From NCBI RefSeq assembly GCF_001613145.1, contig NZ_BDBU01000002.1, positions 425,251 to 489,250 of the forward strand: DNA of 64,000 nt, read 5' to 3'. The notes under the pieces were generated by a model. That model did no database searches. It was given only the letters and a program-made list of their open reading frames with translations, and was not told the DNA's origin. The position numbers were made by a program, and so were the translations under genes. Below are positions 20,194 to 28,738 of this stretch, piece after piece. Positions within the stretch are counted from its first letter, which is position 1. Each line of letters starts with the position of its first letter. This DNA comes from Nocardia jejuensis NBRC 103114. Lineage in GTDB: Bacteria > Actinomycetota > Actinomycetes > Mycobacteriales > Mycobacteriaceae.

Positions 20194-20985
20194 ATGCGTA
20201 CACAGACGGCCGGGGATCTGCTGCGGCATTGGCGAGTGACCCGGCGACTCAGCCAGCTGGAACTGGCGGGCCGCGCCGAGACCTCCACCCGGCACCTGAG
20301 CTTCATCGAGACCGGGCGCGCCACGCCCAGCCGTCAGATGATCCTGCACCTGTCCGAGGAGCTGGAAATTCCGCTGCGAGAACGCAATCGGATGCTGCTG
20401 GCCGCGGGCTACGCGCCCGTCTACGCCGAACCCTCGCTCGACACCCCGGAGATGGAACCCGTGCGCAGCGCCATCCGCCAGATCCTGGCCGGGCACGAAC
20501 CCCATCCGGCCCTGGCGGTCGACGCGGGCTGGAACATGGTCGACGCCAATGCCGGAATCGCCCTGTTCCTCGAGGGTGTGGACCCGCGCCTGCTCGTCGC
20601 GCCGGTCAATGTCCTGCGCCTGAGCCTGCATCCCGACGGCCTGGCCGGCCGGATCGTCAATCTTCCCGAATGGCGCGGACACCTTTTCGAGCGGTTACAG
20701 CGGCAGATCGACGCGAGCGGCGCCCCCGAACTGATCGCTCTGCTGAAGGAGTTGCGCGAGTACCCCGGCGGTGAGGAGTTGCCCGGCCTGCCCGAGCCCG
20801 ACCAGGCCGTCGTTCCGCTCCGCATCCGGATCCAGGACAGGGAGCTCGCGTTCATCAGTGTCACCACGGTATTCGGCACGCCGATGAACGTGACCGTCGC
20901 GGAACTGGCGATCGAAGCCTTCTTCCCCGCCGACGCGGCCACCGCGTCGCTGCTTCGCGAACGAATCGCCGTCGTCGCGGATTAA
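20194..20985 (+). CDS. MmyB-like XRE-family transcriptional regulator
   Basis: A 263-residue regulator. The N-terminal Cro/CI helix-turn-helix (LLRHWRVTRRLSQLELAGRAETSTRHLSFIETGRATPS) is followed by the MmyB/MltR-like ligand-binding domain (NAGIALFLEGVDPRLLVAPVNVLRLSLHPDGLAGRIVNLPEWR ... NVTVAELAIEAFFPAD). Such regulators are often divergent from an SDR gene, as here. The ligand-binding fold is PAS-like and may hold a fatty acyl ligand; that is known for a related protein and not shown here. Probably translated from a leaderless message; the next gene begins 1 nt after its stop. Confidence 0.93.
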   Translation: MRTQTAGDLLRHWRVTRRLSQLELAGRAETSTRHLSFIETGRATPSRQMILHLSEELEIPLRERNRMLLAAGYAPVYAEPSLDTPEMEPVRSAIRQILAGHEPHPALAVDAGWNMVDANAGIALFLEGVDPRLLVAPVNVLRLSLHPDGLAGRIVNLPEWRGHLFERLQRQIDASGAPELIALLKELREYPGGEELPGLPEPDQAVVPLRIRIQDRELAFISVTTVFGTPMNVTVAELAIEAFFPADAATASLLRERIAVVAD

Positions 20986-20986
20986 C

Positions 20987-21958
20987 GTGTTCCCGATGGA
21001 CGTGAGCGTGCACCTGGCCGACCTGCTCGGCGAGCCGATAGCACGACTCGAGCGCATCGGTGACAACCACGCGTGGTCGGTGTTTCGAGCTGAAACCGGT
21101 TCCGCGCGTGCGGTGTTCGTGAAAGCCAGGCGCACGCCGGACGCGCACGGAAAGGGTGTTTTCGCCGCGGAGGCCGCGGGCCTGCGCTGGCTCGCGGACG
21201 GGCACGAATCCCTCGTCGCGCCGGTGCTCGCCGTCGACGAGCGAATGCTGGTGCTGCCGTGGCTGGTCCAGAGTTCCCCGACGGCGGACGCGGCGGATCG
21301 ATTCGGCCGTGAGCTGGCCGCGCTGCACGCGCACACACCGGGGTCCTACGGTGCGCCGTGGCCCGGCTACATCGCCGAACTGCCCCTGGACAATTCATCG
21401 AGCACGGGGGAGTGGGGCCGCTGGTACGCGGAACGTCGTCTCGCGCCGTATCTGGCTACCGCCGCGCCGGTACTCGGTGCCGACGGAGTCCGGCTGATCG
21501 AGCGCGTCATCGACCGCATCGGTGACCTCGCCGGGCCCGGCGAGCCGCCTGCTCGCATCCACGGTGACCTGTGGTCGGGCAACGTGCTCTGGACCGGAGA
21601 TCGCGCCGTGCTGGTGGATCCTGCGGCGCACGGCGGGCATCGGGAAACCGATCTGGCCATGCTCGCGCTCTTCGGTGTGCCGTTCCTGGACCGGATTCTC
21701 GGGTCCTATCGGGAGCTCGTGCCGCCGGCTTCGGGCTGGCGGCAACGCATTCCGCTGCATCAGCTGCACCCTCTGCTGGTGCATGTGGTGCTGTTCGGCG
21801 GCTCGTATCGGGGATGGCCTTGGCCGCAGCGACCGCTGCGCTGGCGCAGTAGGAGCTCCGAGAATCAGCTGCAGAAGGGGCAAGTGGCACACCGTCGATG
21901 TATTTCATATGTACATGACGCTATGCGCATCTACGCATGTGTACCCAAATTGTGTTGA
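20987..21958 (+). pseudogene. Fructosamine kinase-like protein with frameshifted C-terminus
   Basis: A ketosamine-kinase-family protein that would phosphorylate Amadori products. Kinase landmarks are VFVKARR, ARIHGDLWSGNVLW and AVLVDPAAHGGHRETDLAML (HGD and DP motifs intact). The frame is homologous up to LHPLLVHVVLFGGSYRG and then turns into WPWPQRPLRWRSRSS..., running 45 residues too far. In the +1 frame the expected end GMALAAATAALAQ, stop at 21850-21852, is found. One extra G in the run at 21810-21813 restores a normal ~288-residue protein. Either a real frameshift or a sequencing error; the truncated part is not catalytic. Start is GTG 20987 or ATG 20996, coupled to the regulator. Confidence 0.85.
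21921..21940 (+). repeat. 20-bp direct repeat, copy 1 (with copy 2 at 22502-22521)
   Basis: Identical to 22502-22521 over 20 bp. The core is itself an inverted repeat, ATGCG-N6-CGCAT. The two copies bracket the VOC-protein gene, 581 bp apart, and both lie in DNA that is less GC-rich than the genes around. Confidence 0.9.
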
Positions 21959-22067
21959 AACCGTCAAGGATAGAAAAGGAAGGACTAAAGACTGCTCAGG
22001 GGAGGGGAGGCCCGCCGCTGCACCCGGCTGCGGTGAAAACGCCGCCGGGTGCGATAACGTCGGGCGC

Positions 22068-22454
22068 GTGGAACTGCAGCGGATCCATCACGCCGCGATC
22101 ATCGCGACGGATTACCGGAAGTCGAAGGCCTTCTACACGCAGGTCCTGGGCCTGGGGATCATCGCGGAGAACTATCGCGCCGAAAGGCGTTCGTACAAGC
22201 TCGATCTCGCTCTGCCCGATGGCGGGCAGCTGGAACTGTTCTCGTTTCCCGATCCGCCGGCCCGGCCGTCGCGGCCGGAGGCGGCGGGGCTGCGGCATCT
22301 GGCGTTCGTGGTCGCGGATGTGGGGGAGGCGGTGGCGGAGCTCGCCGCGCAGGGGGTGTTCGTAGAGGATGTGCGTGTCGACGAGTACACGGGGAAGCGG
22401 TTCGCGTTCTTCGCCGATCCCGACGATCTGCCTCTCGAACTGTACGAAGCGTGA
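22068..22454 (+). CDS. VOC-family protein, GloA2/YaeR-like
   Basis: A 128-residue vicinal-oxygen-chelate protein. It opens ELQRIHHAAIIATDYRKSKAFYTQVLGL with the first metal His, has LELFSFPDPPARPSRPEAAGLRHLAFVV with the Glu and second His, and ends FFADPDDLPLELYE. These fit metal ligands of YaeR-type relatives of glyoxalase I. GTG at 22068 lies 10 nt after a GATAAC -10-like box, suggesting a leaderless message. The reaction is unknown. The gene lies between two copies of a 20-bp repeat. Confidence 0.9.
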   Translation: MELQRIHHAAIIATDYRKSKAFYTQVLGLGIIAENYRAERRSYKLDLALPDGGQLELFSFPDPPARPSRPEAAGLRHLAFVVADVGEAVAELAAQGVFVEDVRVDEYTGKRFAFFADPDDLPLELYEA

Positions 22455-22501
22455 GCAGTGGGACTTGCTCCGCGGGTGAGTGTTCCAATTAGACAATGGC
22501 A

Positions 22502-22521
22502 CTATGCGCATCTACGCATGT
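22502..22521 (+). repeat. 20-bp direct repeat, copy 2
   Basis: Second copy of the repeat at 21921-21940. In both copies the sequence would start a peptide MRIYAC..., reminiscent of a serine-resolvase N-terminus, but neither continues as a resolvase. Confidence 0.9.
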
Positions 22522-22717
22522 CTTCGTGCGACCTACCCACACCGAGTCGCTTTACCGAGGTACATCCGGTTTGCGACTCCACAACTGCCTCCTTGGACGA
22601 GCGAGATGGCTAATCAGATTCCCCAGTGCCGTTGTCCCGCAAACATTTGCGTGAGGTTTCGGTACGCAGCAGATGCCGCGCGGTTTGTCGTTTCGGGGCT
22701 CCCATACGATGGTCCGC

Positions 22718-23209
22718 ATGACCAAAGTGCTCCTGAAGACCTCCGCCGGGGACATCACCCTGGAACTCGACGAGGCCAAGGCGCCGAAGACCGTCGCGAA
22801 CTTCGTCGACTACGTCAAGGCGGGCCACTACTCGGACACCGTGTTCCACCGTGTGATCCAGGGCTTCATGATCCAGGGCGGCGGTATGACCGCGGACATG
22901 GGTCAGAAGCCTGCCCCGAATCGTGTCGAGAACGAGGCCGCCAACGGCCTCAAGAACGACAAGTACACCGTTGCCATGGCTCGCACCAGCGATCCGCATT
23001 CGGCGAGCGCGCAGTTCTTCGTGAACACCAGCAACAACGGCTTCCTGAACTACCCGGGCCAGGACGGCTGGGGCTACACCGTTTTCGGCAAGGTCGTGGA
23101 CGGTACCGCTGTGGTTGATGCGATCGATGGTGTGCGTACCGGCTCCAAGGCCGGGCATCAGGACGTGCCGGTGGATGCGGTGACGATCCTGTCGGCCGAA
23201 CTGGTCTGA
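22718..23209 (+). CDS. Cyclophilin-type peptidyl-prolyl cis-trans isomerase
   Basis: A 163-residue cytoplasmic PpiB-type cyclophilin that speeds proline isomerisation in folding proteins. Motifs are VFHRVIQGFMIQGGG (catalytic Arg in FHRV), MARTSDPHSASAQFFVN and WGYTVFGKVVDG. Full length and no signal peptide. ATG at 22718 begins MTKVLLKTSAG; ATG at 22709 (MVRMTKV) is three residues longer. A strong perfect-palindrome terminator follows. Confidence 0.95.
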   Translation: MTKVLLKTSAGDITLELDEAKAPKTVANFVDYVKAGHYSDTVFHRVIQGFMIQGGGMTADMGQKPAPNRVENEAANGLKNDKYTVAMARTSDPHSASAQFFVNTSNNGFLNYPGQDGWGYTVFGKVVDGTAVVDAIDGVRTGSKAGHQDVPVDAVTILSAELV

Positions 23210-23229
23210 CACCTTCCGTTTCGAACGAA

Positions 23230-23265
23230 AACGCGCCGGGCTCGTGTACACGAGCCCGGCGCGTT
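23230..23265. terminator. 36-bp perfect palindrome terminator
   Basis: AACGCGCCGGGCTCGT and its exact complement meet at a central GTAC-type dyad, with no unpaired loop in the DNA. It stands between the convergent cyclophilin and phosphoribosyltransferase genes and can stop both. Confidence 0.85.
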
Positions 23266-23338
23266 GCTGTATCGGTGTGTGGCGCAGCCTGTTGCGAGGC
23301 TCCGGGTGTCTGTCGGCGGGACCGGCGCGTTGTGTGGT

Positions 23339-23833
23339 TCAGGCGTCCAGGACGCGGGGTTTGCGCTGCACCACGGGTGCCTGCACGGACCAGGGGAAGT
23401 TGATCCAGCGGTCGGTGTGTTTCCACACGTATTCGCAGTTCACCCTGGAGCGGGGCTTCTCGTAGATGACCGCGCAGCGTACTTCGGCGACGTGGTCGGA
23501 ACAGAAGTCGCGCACGAGTTTCAGGGTCGCGCCGGTGTCGGCGACGTCGTCGGCGACCAGGACGGTGGCGCCGGTGAGGTCGACCGCGCTGGGGACGGGC
23601 GGGAGCATGACCGGCAGGTCGAGTCGCTGGTCGACGCCGGTGTAGAACTCGACGTTCATGACATGCAGGTTCTTCACGTCGAGGGCGTAGCCGAGGGAGC
23701 CGGCGACGAAGAGCCCGCCGCGGGCGATGGACAGGATCAGGTCGGGTTCGAATCCGTCGTCGGCTATCTGCTGTGCCAGTTCTCGTCCGGCGGAGCCGAA
23801 CAGTTCCCAGCTCAGTTCCTCGCGTTCGCTCAT
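23339..23833 (-). CDS. Purine phosphoribosyltransferase-like protein
   Basis: A 164-residue type I phosphoribosyltransferase. The PRPP-binding signature is VLVADDVADTGATLKLV, and SIARGGLFVAGSLGYAL is the upstream PRTase loop. The C-terminal WKHTDRWINFPWS matches the hood of xanthine-guanine phosphoribosyltransferase-like proteins, pointing to purine-base salvage. ATG at 23833 has AGGAG at the correct distance. Confidence 0.9.
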   Translation of the reverse strand: MSEREELSWELFGSAGRELAQQIADDGFEPDLILSIARGGLFVAGSLGYALDVKNLHVMNVEFYTGVDQRLDLPVMLPPVPSAVDLTGATVLVADDVADTGATLKLVRDFCSDHVAEVRCAVIYEKPRSRVNCEYVWKHTDRWINFPWSVQAPVVQRKPRVLDA

Positions 23834-23918
23834 CCCCACTCCTGTTCTCGCGGCTCGATCGACTCCGGCCGATCATACGAGCCGCGATGTGTGGGCTTGC
23901 GAATCGTGCGGGCGCGGT

Positions 23919-24629
23919 TCAGGGCTGGTTGGTGATGGTGTACCAGAGCAGCGCGAGGGTGCCGAGCGCGAACAGCGGTGCGATGATGAGGGTTTCGACC
24001 TTGTTGCCGGTGCGGTCGATGAGCGGGACGCGGGTGCGGACCTTGAAGGGCCACAGCAGGCGGCAGCCGCGGTCGGTGAGGCAGTCGCCGAGTAGGTGCG
24101 CGAGTGAGCCGAGTCCGACGGCGAAGGGCAGCCAGGCGGGTTTGTCGCTGATCCAGTGGTCGATGGCGAAGGTGCCGCAGGCGGCGAGCACGATGTCGGT
24201 GATCCAGGCGCGGGGTCCGTCGCCGGTGCCGCCGAGGTTGAGGGCTTTGACGGCGAGGGCGAGCAGGAAGAACACCAGGGCGAGGGTGAACCAGCGGCCG
24301 AGCCAGTGTTCTCCGGCCCAGGTGCCGTAGGTGACGAGGGCGACGAAGGCGAAGGAGTGGGTGCCGTGTCGGTGCCCGCCGGAGATCGTGGAGATGAATT
24401 TGCACGCGTAGTGCGAAACCGGGCCCAGTACATGGGAAATGGTGCCCGAGGGGTGGTCGGCGTCGGGTAACAGGGCCGCGCCGGCGGTCAGGAAGGTTCC
24501 CATGATGAGGTCCACCGCGCGGATTTCCCCGGATTGCATTGCCGGGTAGGTCAATACGGTGAGCGGTAACGCGGCGGCGGCTCCGGACCAGGCGAGCGCG
24601 CCGCTGGTGGCGTGTGAATATCCAAGCAC
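23919..24629 (-). CDS. YdjM-like metal-dependent hydrolase, membrane protein
   Basis: A 236-residue multi-pass membrane protein of the YdjM/LexA-regulated group. Conserved polar motifs are SHATSGAL (His near the start), LLPDADHPSGTIS, HRHGTHS and SLAHLLGDCLTDRG; these His/Asp motifs are thought to bind metal. The GTG start lacks a ribosome site, but GCTAAC lies 8-13 nt upstream as a -10-like box, so it may be leaderless. In enterobacteria ydjM belongs to the SOS regulon; no LexA box was recognised here. Confidence 0.88.
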   Translation of the reverse strand: MLGYSHATSGALAWSGAAAALPLTVLTYPAMQSGEIRAVDLIMGTFLTAGAALLPDADHPSGTISHVLGPVSHYACKFISTISGGHRHGTHSFAFVALVTYGTWAGEHWLGRWFTLALVFFLLALAVKALNLGGTGDGPRAWITDIVLAACGTFAIDHWISDKPAWLPFAVGLGSLAHLLGDCLTDRGCRLLWPFKVRTRVPLIDRTGNKVETLIIAPLFALGTLALLWYTITNQP

Positions 24630-24856
24630 CGGTGGAAGGTTAGCTCATGCAACCGGTTGCTCGTTCACGGTTCGGGGTGCGCCGAGGTGTGTTGAGGCCC
24701 AATCGAGTCCGTGGCCACAGTGGTGAAAAGGGCTGGTGCCATATCGGTTTCGGTGGTATGGGGTGAGTGGGCCGGTTCCGAGGTCCGCTGGACGGTGTAC
24801 GAATCCGGTGCAATAGTCTCGGGTCGAATGCGCTTTCCGCTCAGAGAGGAACGGAC

Positions 24857-25606
24857 ATGCCGGTTGCGTCCGCGGTGAAGGATCAGATCCAGCAGATCGG
24901 CGGGGGATTCATGTTCTCCCGGGAGGTGAAGGCGTTCTCCGCGCTGGTGGGCGTGCCGGGTTTCCTGCCCTCGTACACGCGCGGGCGTGCGGGTGTGCTG
25001 GGTGATGTGGATGCCGATGTGGTGAGCGCGGCGTTCGGTTTCTTCCGTCCCGAGGGTGTGCGGGCCGCGTGGGAGTCCACCTCCTCGACTCCGGCGGCCA
25101 AGGGCGCGCAGGGTTATCTGCAGGCGTGCGAGGATTTCGGCCGCCGCAAGCTCGCGGGTTTCGCCGAGGTCGAACGTCTTTCGGAGCTGCTGCAGATCGT
25201 GGTGTCCACCGCTGATCCGTACGGTGTGCCGTTGTTCGCGGGCTGGCGGGCGCTGGCGCAGGCTCAGGACGCGCCCGCGCGGGTGCTGCATCAGATTCAG
25301 ACCTTGCGCGAGTTGCGGGGCGGGCTGCATCTGATGGCGGTGCTGGCCAGTGGTCTGACCCCTGTGCAGGCGGTGCTGATCGCCGGTTCGCCGTTGATGC
25401 CGGGTGCGGATCAGGCGCGCAATTTCGGGTGGCCGGAGCCTTTCCAGGAGATCACCCCGGAGTTGAAGGGCCGGTGGATGCAGGCGGAGGCGCTGACCGA
25501 TGAGCTGGCTGCTCCGGCGTTCGCCGCGCTGAGTCCCGAGCAGGCGATCGAGCTGCCGGCGCTGTTGAGTGCCGCGCACGCACAGGTTTTCGGTCCGGCA
25601 CGCTAG
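24857..25606 (+). CDS. Conserved actinobacterial helical protein (SCO6745-like?)
   Basis: A 249-residue soluble, mostly helical protein. Recognisable blocks are KAFSALVGVPGFLPSYTRGRAGVLGDVDADVVSAAFGFFRPEGVRAAWES, LQIVVSTADPYGVPLFAGWRAL and LRGGLHLMAVLASGLTPVQAVL. They recall the SCO6745-type proteins of Streptomyces and relatives, whose role is not established. The ATG is preceded by AGAGGAACGGAC. The name is from memory of the pattern and should be checked. Confidence 0.7.
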   Translation: MPVASAVKDQIQQIGGGFMFSREVKAFSALVGVPGFLPSYTRGRAGVLGDVDADVVSAAFGFFRPEGVRAAWESTSSTPAAKGAQGYLQACEDFGRRKLAGFAEVERLSELLQIVVSTADPYGVPLFAGWRALAQAQDAPARVLHQIQTLRELRGGLHLMAVLASGLTPVQAVLIAGSPLMPGADQARNFGWPEPFQEITPELKGRWMQAEALTDELAAPAFAALSPEQAIELPALLSAAHAQVFGPAR

Positions 25607-25623
25607 CGCACGGGGTGTTGCGG

Positions 25624-25660
25624 GGGTTCATCCGACCGGCACACCCGGCCGGATGAACCC
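25624..25660. terminator. Terminator hairpin between convergent genes
   Basis: GGGTTCATCCG pairs with CGGATGAACCC, with an inner CCGG/CCGG pairing around CACA. It separates the genes ending at 25606 (rightward) and 25670 (leftward). Confidence 0.85.
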
Positions 25661-25669
25661 GCGCTGGTT

Positions 25670-27376
25670 CTAGTTGGGCACCGTGCGGGTGGCGCGCATG
25701 AGCGTGAAGTCCATGGCCAGGGGCTGGATGTCGCGCAGGTGCAGTCCGGCGGTGCGCAGCAGGTCGTCGAAGTGGCTCAGGGTGCGTTCGCGCCCGCCCA
25801 CGTTGCACAGCATGTGTATGTCCCAGGCGGGGGCCAGTGACGGTGAATCATCGTGGGGGAGCAGGCGTTCGATGATGTAGAGGGTGGCCTCCTGTGACAT
25901 GGCGGCCGCGCAGTTGCGCAGTACGGCGTGGCACGCGGTGTCGTCCCAGTCGTGCAGGACGCGTGAGAGGAAATAGGTGTCCGCGCCCTCGGGTATCTCG
26001 ACGGTGAAGTCGCCGGGCACCAGGTCGCAGCGGGTCAGGCAGCCCGATCGTTCGAGTGCGGCGCGTGCGGTGCGCAGGGTGGTCGCGCGTTCGAAAAGGA
26101 TGCCGCGCAGGTGCGGTACGGCGTCGAGCAGTCCGGACAGCAGGGCGCCGTTGCCGCCGCCGATGTCCAGGACCGTGTGGGTGTGGGTGAAGTCGACGAG
26201 TCCGGCGATCTGGCCGAAGATGGTCGCGCTGGCGGCCATGGCGGCGTCGAAGAGTTCGGCGCGGTCGGGTTCGGCGGTGAAGTATTCGAAGTGGTGTCGC
26301 CCGAAGTGGGCGTCGAACGCGGTTTCTCCGGTGCGCAGGGTGTGTTCGAGGTTGCCGAAGGATTCGTAGAAGTAGCCGCCGTACAGGTTCGCCAGCGGGT
26401 GCAGGCTCTGGTCGGCGGCGGCGGGCAGGAGTTCGCCGAGTTCGGTGAGTGCGTAGCCATCGCCGTCGGGGGTGACGATGCCGAGTTCGCGCAGGTAGCG
26501 CAGCAGTCGGTGCAGTGCTTCGGGGTCGGTGCCGGTGCCGGCGGCCAGGTCGGTGACGGGCATTCCGGGTTCGCTCCAGAGCCGGTCGGCGACTCCGAGG
26601 GTGGCGGTGACCGCCAGTGCCTGGGTGGCCCAGGCTCCGGTCATCAGGCGCAGCAGTCGGGTGGGTGCGTCGTTGGTGTCGCGCATGTGGGTGTCCAGGA
26701 GTCTGGGATGTGTTCCGGGACAGCGGATTTCGAATCTCTGGTGCGGGTTTCTGGCGGGGCTGCGGAAGTACAGGACGGTGACGTCCTCGTGCGGGTTGTA
26801 ACCGCCGCCGTCGCTGCGCAGGCGGCCGTGTCCGATCAGCAGGGACCGTAATCCGGCGAGGGTGACCTCGTCGGTGGTCGAGGCGTCCAGGCCCAGGTGG
26901 CGTTCGTGTCCGGCGGCTTCCTCGGTCGCGGCGATGGCGGTGGTGTCGATGTCGGGTGCGGGTAGCAGGGTGAAGATCTCGACGGTGCAGGGTGTGCCGT
27001 CCGCGGCGGTGACCGGTGCGTGCACGATCCACACGTCGGGTTGCCCGGCGGGCAGGTGGTGGCGGGCGGCGAGGCGCTGTCGCACCACGACGCTGGGCAC
27101 GGGCGCGCGGCCGGTGAGTCCGCGCGCGTGCAGGGCGGTGGCGAGTTCGCTCATGTCCTCGGGGCAGATCAGCAGGGCCGTGTGTGACAGGCGGCAGTGC
27201 TGGGCGAGGGTGTCGCGTTCGGTGGTGGTGAGTTCCGGTACCACGGTGGCCAGCGCGCTGGCGGTGTCGTTGCCGGTCAAGAAGGTCACTGCCGCATCGA
27301 GTCGGGCCAGTTCGCTCGGCCGTATTCCGGGTGCGGCGAAACGCAGTGCGGGCGAGGGGGGCACTGCACGAGTCAC
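25670..27376 (-). CDS. O-methyltransferase with unrecognised N-terminal domain
   Basis: A 568-residue two-part protein. Residues ~235-568 are a plant-type/actinomycete small-molecule methyltransferase: a dimerisation winged helix (TGAWATQALAVTATLGVADRLW ... LHRLLRYLRELGIVTPDGDGYALT) and the SAM-binding core VLDIGGGNGALL, with LSRVLHDWDDTACHAVLRN containing the general-base His. Residues 1-235 are a separate domain I do not recognise, with a glyoxalase-like look in places (LSHTALLICPEDMSELATALHARGL ... YNPHEDVTVLYFRSP). GTG start with AGGAGG upstream. It follows a hydroxylase gene by 19 bp; the pair may hydroxylate then methylate one aromatic compound. Confidence 0.85.
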   Translation of the reverse strand: MTRAVPPSPALRFAAPGIRPSELARLDAAVTFLTGNDTASALATVVPELTTTERDTLAQHCRLSHTALLICPEDMSELATALHARGLTGRAPVPSVVVRQRLAARHHLPAGQPDVWIVHAPVTAADGTPCTVEIFTLLPAPDIDTTAIAATEEAAGHERHLGLDASTTDEVTLAGLRSLLIGHGRLRSDGGGYNPHEDVTVLYFRSPARNPHQRFEIRCPGTHPRLLDTHMRDTNDAPTRLLRLMTGAWATQALAVTATLGVADRLWSEPGMPVTDLAAGTGTDPEALHRLLRYLRELGIVTPDGDGYALTELGELLPAAADQSLHPLANLYGGYFYESFGNLEHTLRTGETAFDAHFGRHHFEYFTAEPDRAELFDAAMAASATIFGQIAGLVDFTHTHTVLDIGGGNGALLSGLLDAVPHLRGILFERATTLRTARAALERSGCLTRCDLVPGDFTVEIPEGADTYFLSRVLHDWDDTACHAVLRNCAAAMSQEATLYIIERLLPHDDSPSLAPAWDIHMLCNVGGRERTLSHFDDLLRTAGLHLRDIQPLAMDFTLMRATRTVPN

Positions 27377-27395
27377 ACATTCCTCCTGAGGGGTG

Positions 27396-28583
27396 TCAGA
27401 TTCCGACGTAGTTCTGCGCGAAGAAGTCTTGGTGCACGCGCGAGGTGGCGAGGTTGTGCAGGCGGGCGCGCTGCATGGTCCCGAGGTAGGGGGCGTCGGG
27501 GTGCGTGGCGGCGGGGGGATGCAGGAGCTCGATCATCCATTGGGAGAATTCGTGGGCGCGGTGGATGCGGGGCAGGTGCTCCTGGGAGTACCGCCGCAGC
27601 GCCGAGTCGTCTCCCTCGCGTACCGCGTGAAGGAGTGCGCGGGCCAGGAGTTGGGCTCCGACGATGGCGAGGTTGGCGCCTTTGGCGGCGGAGGGGCTGA
27701 TGGAGGTGGCGGCGTCGCCGACCAGGAACAGGCGTCCCGATCCGATGGGGTCCACGATTTCCGAGCGCAGTCGCACGAGTGCGCGTTCGATGATCGGGCC
27801 GGTGGGAAGTGGTGGGCTGCCGGGGGTTTGGAGGCGGGTGCGCAGGTGGGTCCAGATCTGATCCTCGGCGAGGGCGTCCGGATCGGTGTCGGGGTCGCAT
27901 TGCAGGTAGTAGCGGGTGATCTCGGCGGTGCGGGGCATGTGTCCGGCGAAGCCGTCCGCGTGTACGCCGTAGATGACCGAGGCGCTCGCGGGTGGGGCCT
28001 GTGCGAGCAGGGCGAGCCAGGTCACGCCGTGGTCGGTGGTGGTGACGGTGCCGGCCAGGGCGGTGCGGGAGACTCCGCGGGATCCGTCGCAGCCGGCGGC
28101 GTAGGAGCCGGTGAATCGCAGTGCTCGTGCGGTGTGGTCGCGGGCGTGCACGTGGATGTGCTCGCCGGTGTGGTCGATGTGTTCGACGGTGGTGTCGAAA
28201 CGCAGTGTGCCTCCGCGTGCGCGGTATTGGGTGATGAGGTCGCTCACGAGGTGTTGTTGTGGGTAGACGGTGTGCGGGCGGCCGCTGCCGAGTCGGCTGT
28301 AGTGCAGTTCGATGCGTCCGGCGGCGCTGCGGAATTCGCAGCGGTCGTGTTCGTGGCCGTGGGTGTCGAGGCCGTCGGCGAGGCCGTGCTCGCGCAGGAT
28401 CGCGACGCTGTCGGGTGCGAGGTAGCCTGCGCGGGCACTGTTTCGGACTTGGGTTTCGCTGCGGCGTTCGAGGACGACGCTGTCCACACCGTGGGATTGC
28501 AGAATGTTAGCTAAGGTCAGGCCTGCGGGACCGGCTCCCAGTACAACCACCGCAGAAGTCGGGTAGCTCTCGTTCGAACGCAC
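27396..28583 (-). CDS. FAD-dependent aromatic hydroxylase, PobA-like
   Basis: A 395-residue class A flavin monooxygenase of the p-hydroxybenzoate hydroxylase family (that enzyme is about 394 residues). The N-terminal FAD motif is VVVLGAGPAGLTLANIL, the middle CDGSRG corresponds to the DG motif, and the C-terminal GDAATSISPSAAKGANLAI is the GD motif. In PobA this last motif reads GDAAHIVPPTGAKGLNLA; here the His is replaced by Thr. It hydroxylates an aromatic ring using NAD(P)H and O2. Substrate is uncertain because the neighbour is a methyltransferase, not a protocatechuate pathway. Confidence 0.9.
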   Translation of the reverse strand: MRSNESYPTSAVVVLGAGPAGLTLANILQSHGVDSVVLERRSETQVRNSARAGYLAPDSVAILREHGLADGLDTHGHEHDRCEFRSAAGRIELHYSRLGSGRPHTVYPQQHLVSDLITQYRARGGTLRFDTTVEHIDHTGEHIHVHARDHTARALRFTGSYAAGCDGSRGVSRTALAGTVTTTDHGVTWLALLAQAPPASASVIYGVHADGFAGHMPRTAEITRYYLQCDPDTDPDALAEDQIWTHLRTRLQTPGSPPLPTGPIIERALVRLRSEIVDPIGSGRLFLVGDAATSISPSAAKGANLAIVGAQLLARALLHAVREGDDSALRRYSQEHLPRIHRAHEFSQWMIELLHPPAATHPDAPYLGTMQRARLHNLATSRVHQDFFAQNYVGI

Positions 28584-28738
28584 GGCGGTAATTTAGACCA
28601 CGGTGTACCGAGTGCCCGGTTGCCGACTCGCGTGGCGGGAAACAGACCCATGGGTACGTGTCTGGGCGGCCCAGTGAGGATCGGTTCGATCCGAAAGTGG
28701 TCCCTATTGCCCGATTTCCGGGCGAGTCGCCCACCTCC

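Noticed and set aside
22480..22717. Peptide starting MRIYACLRAT, like a serine resolvase
   Set aside because: Only the first six residues are resolvase-like; the rest has no catalytic Ser or resolvase motifs and runs out of frame across the cyclophilin gene. The sequence is better treated as a DNA repeat.
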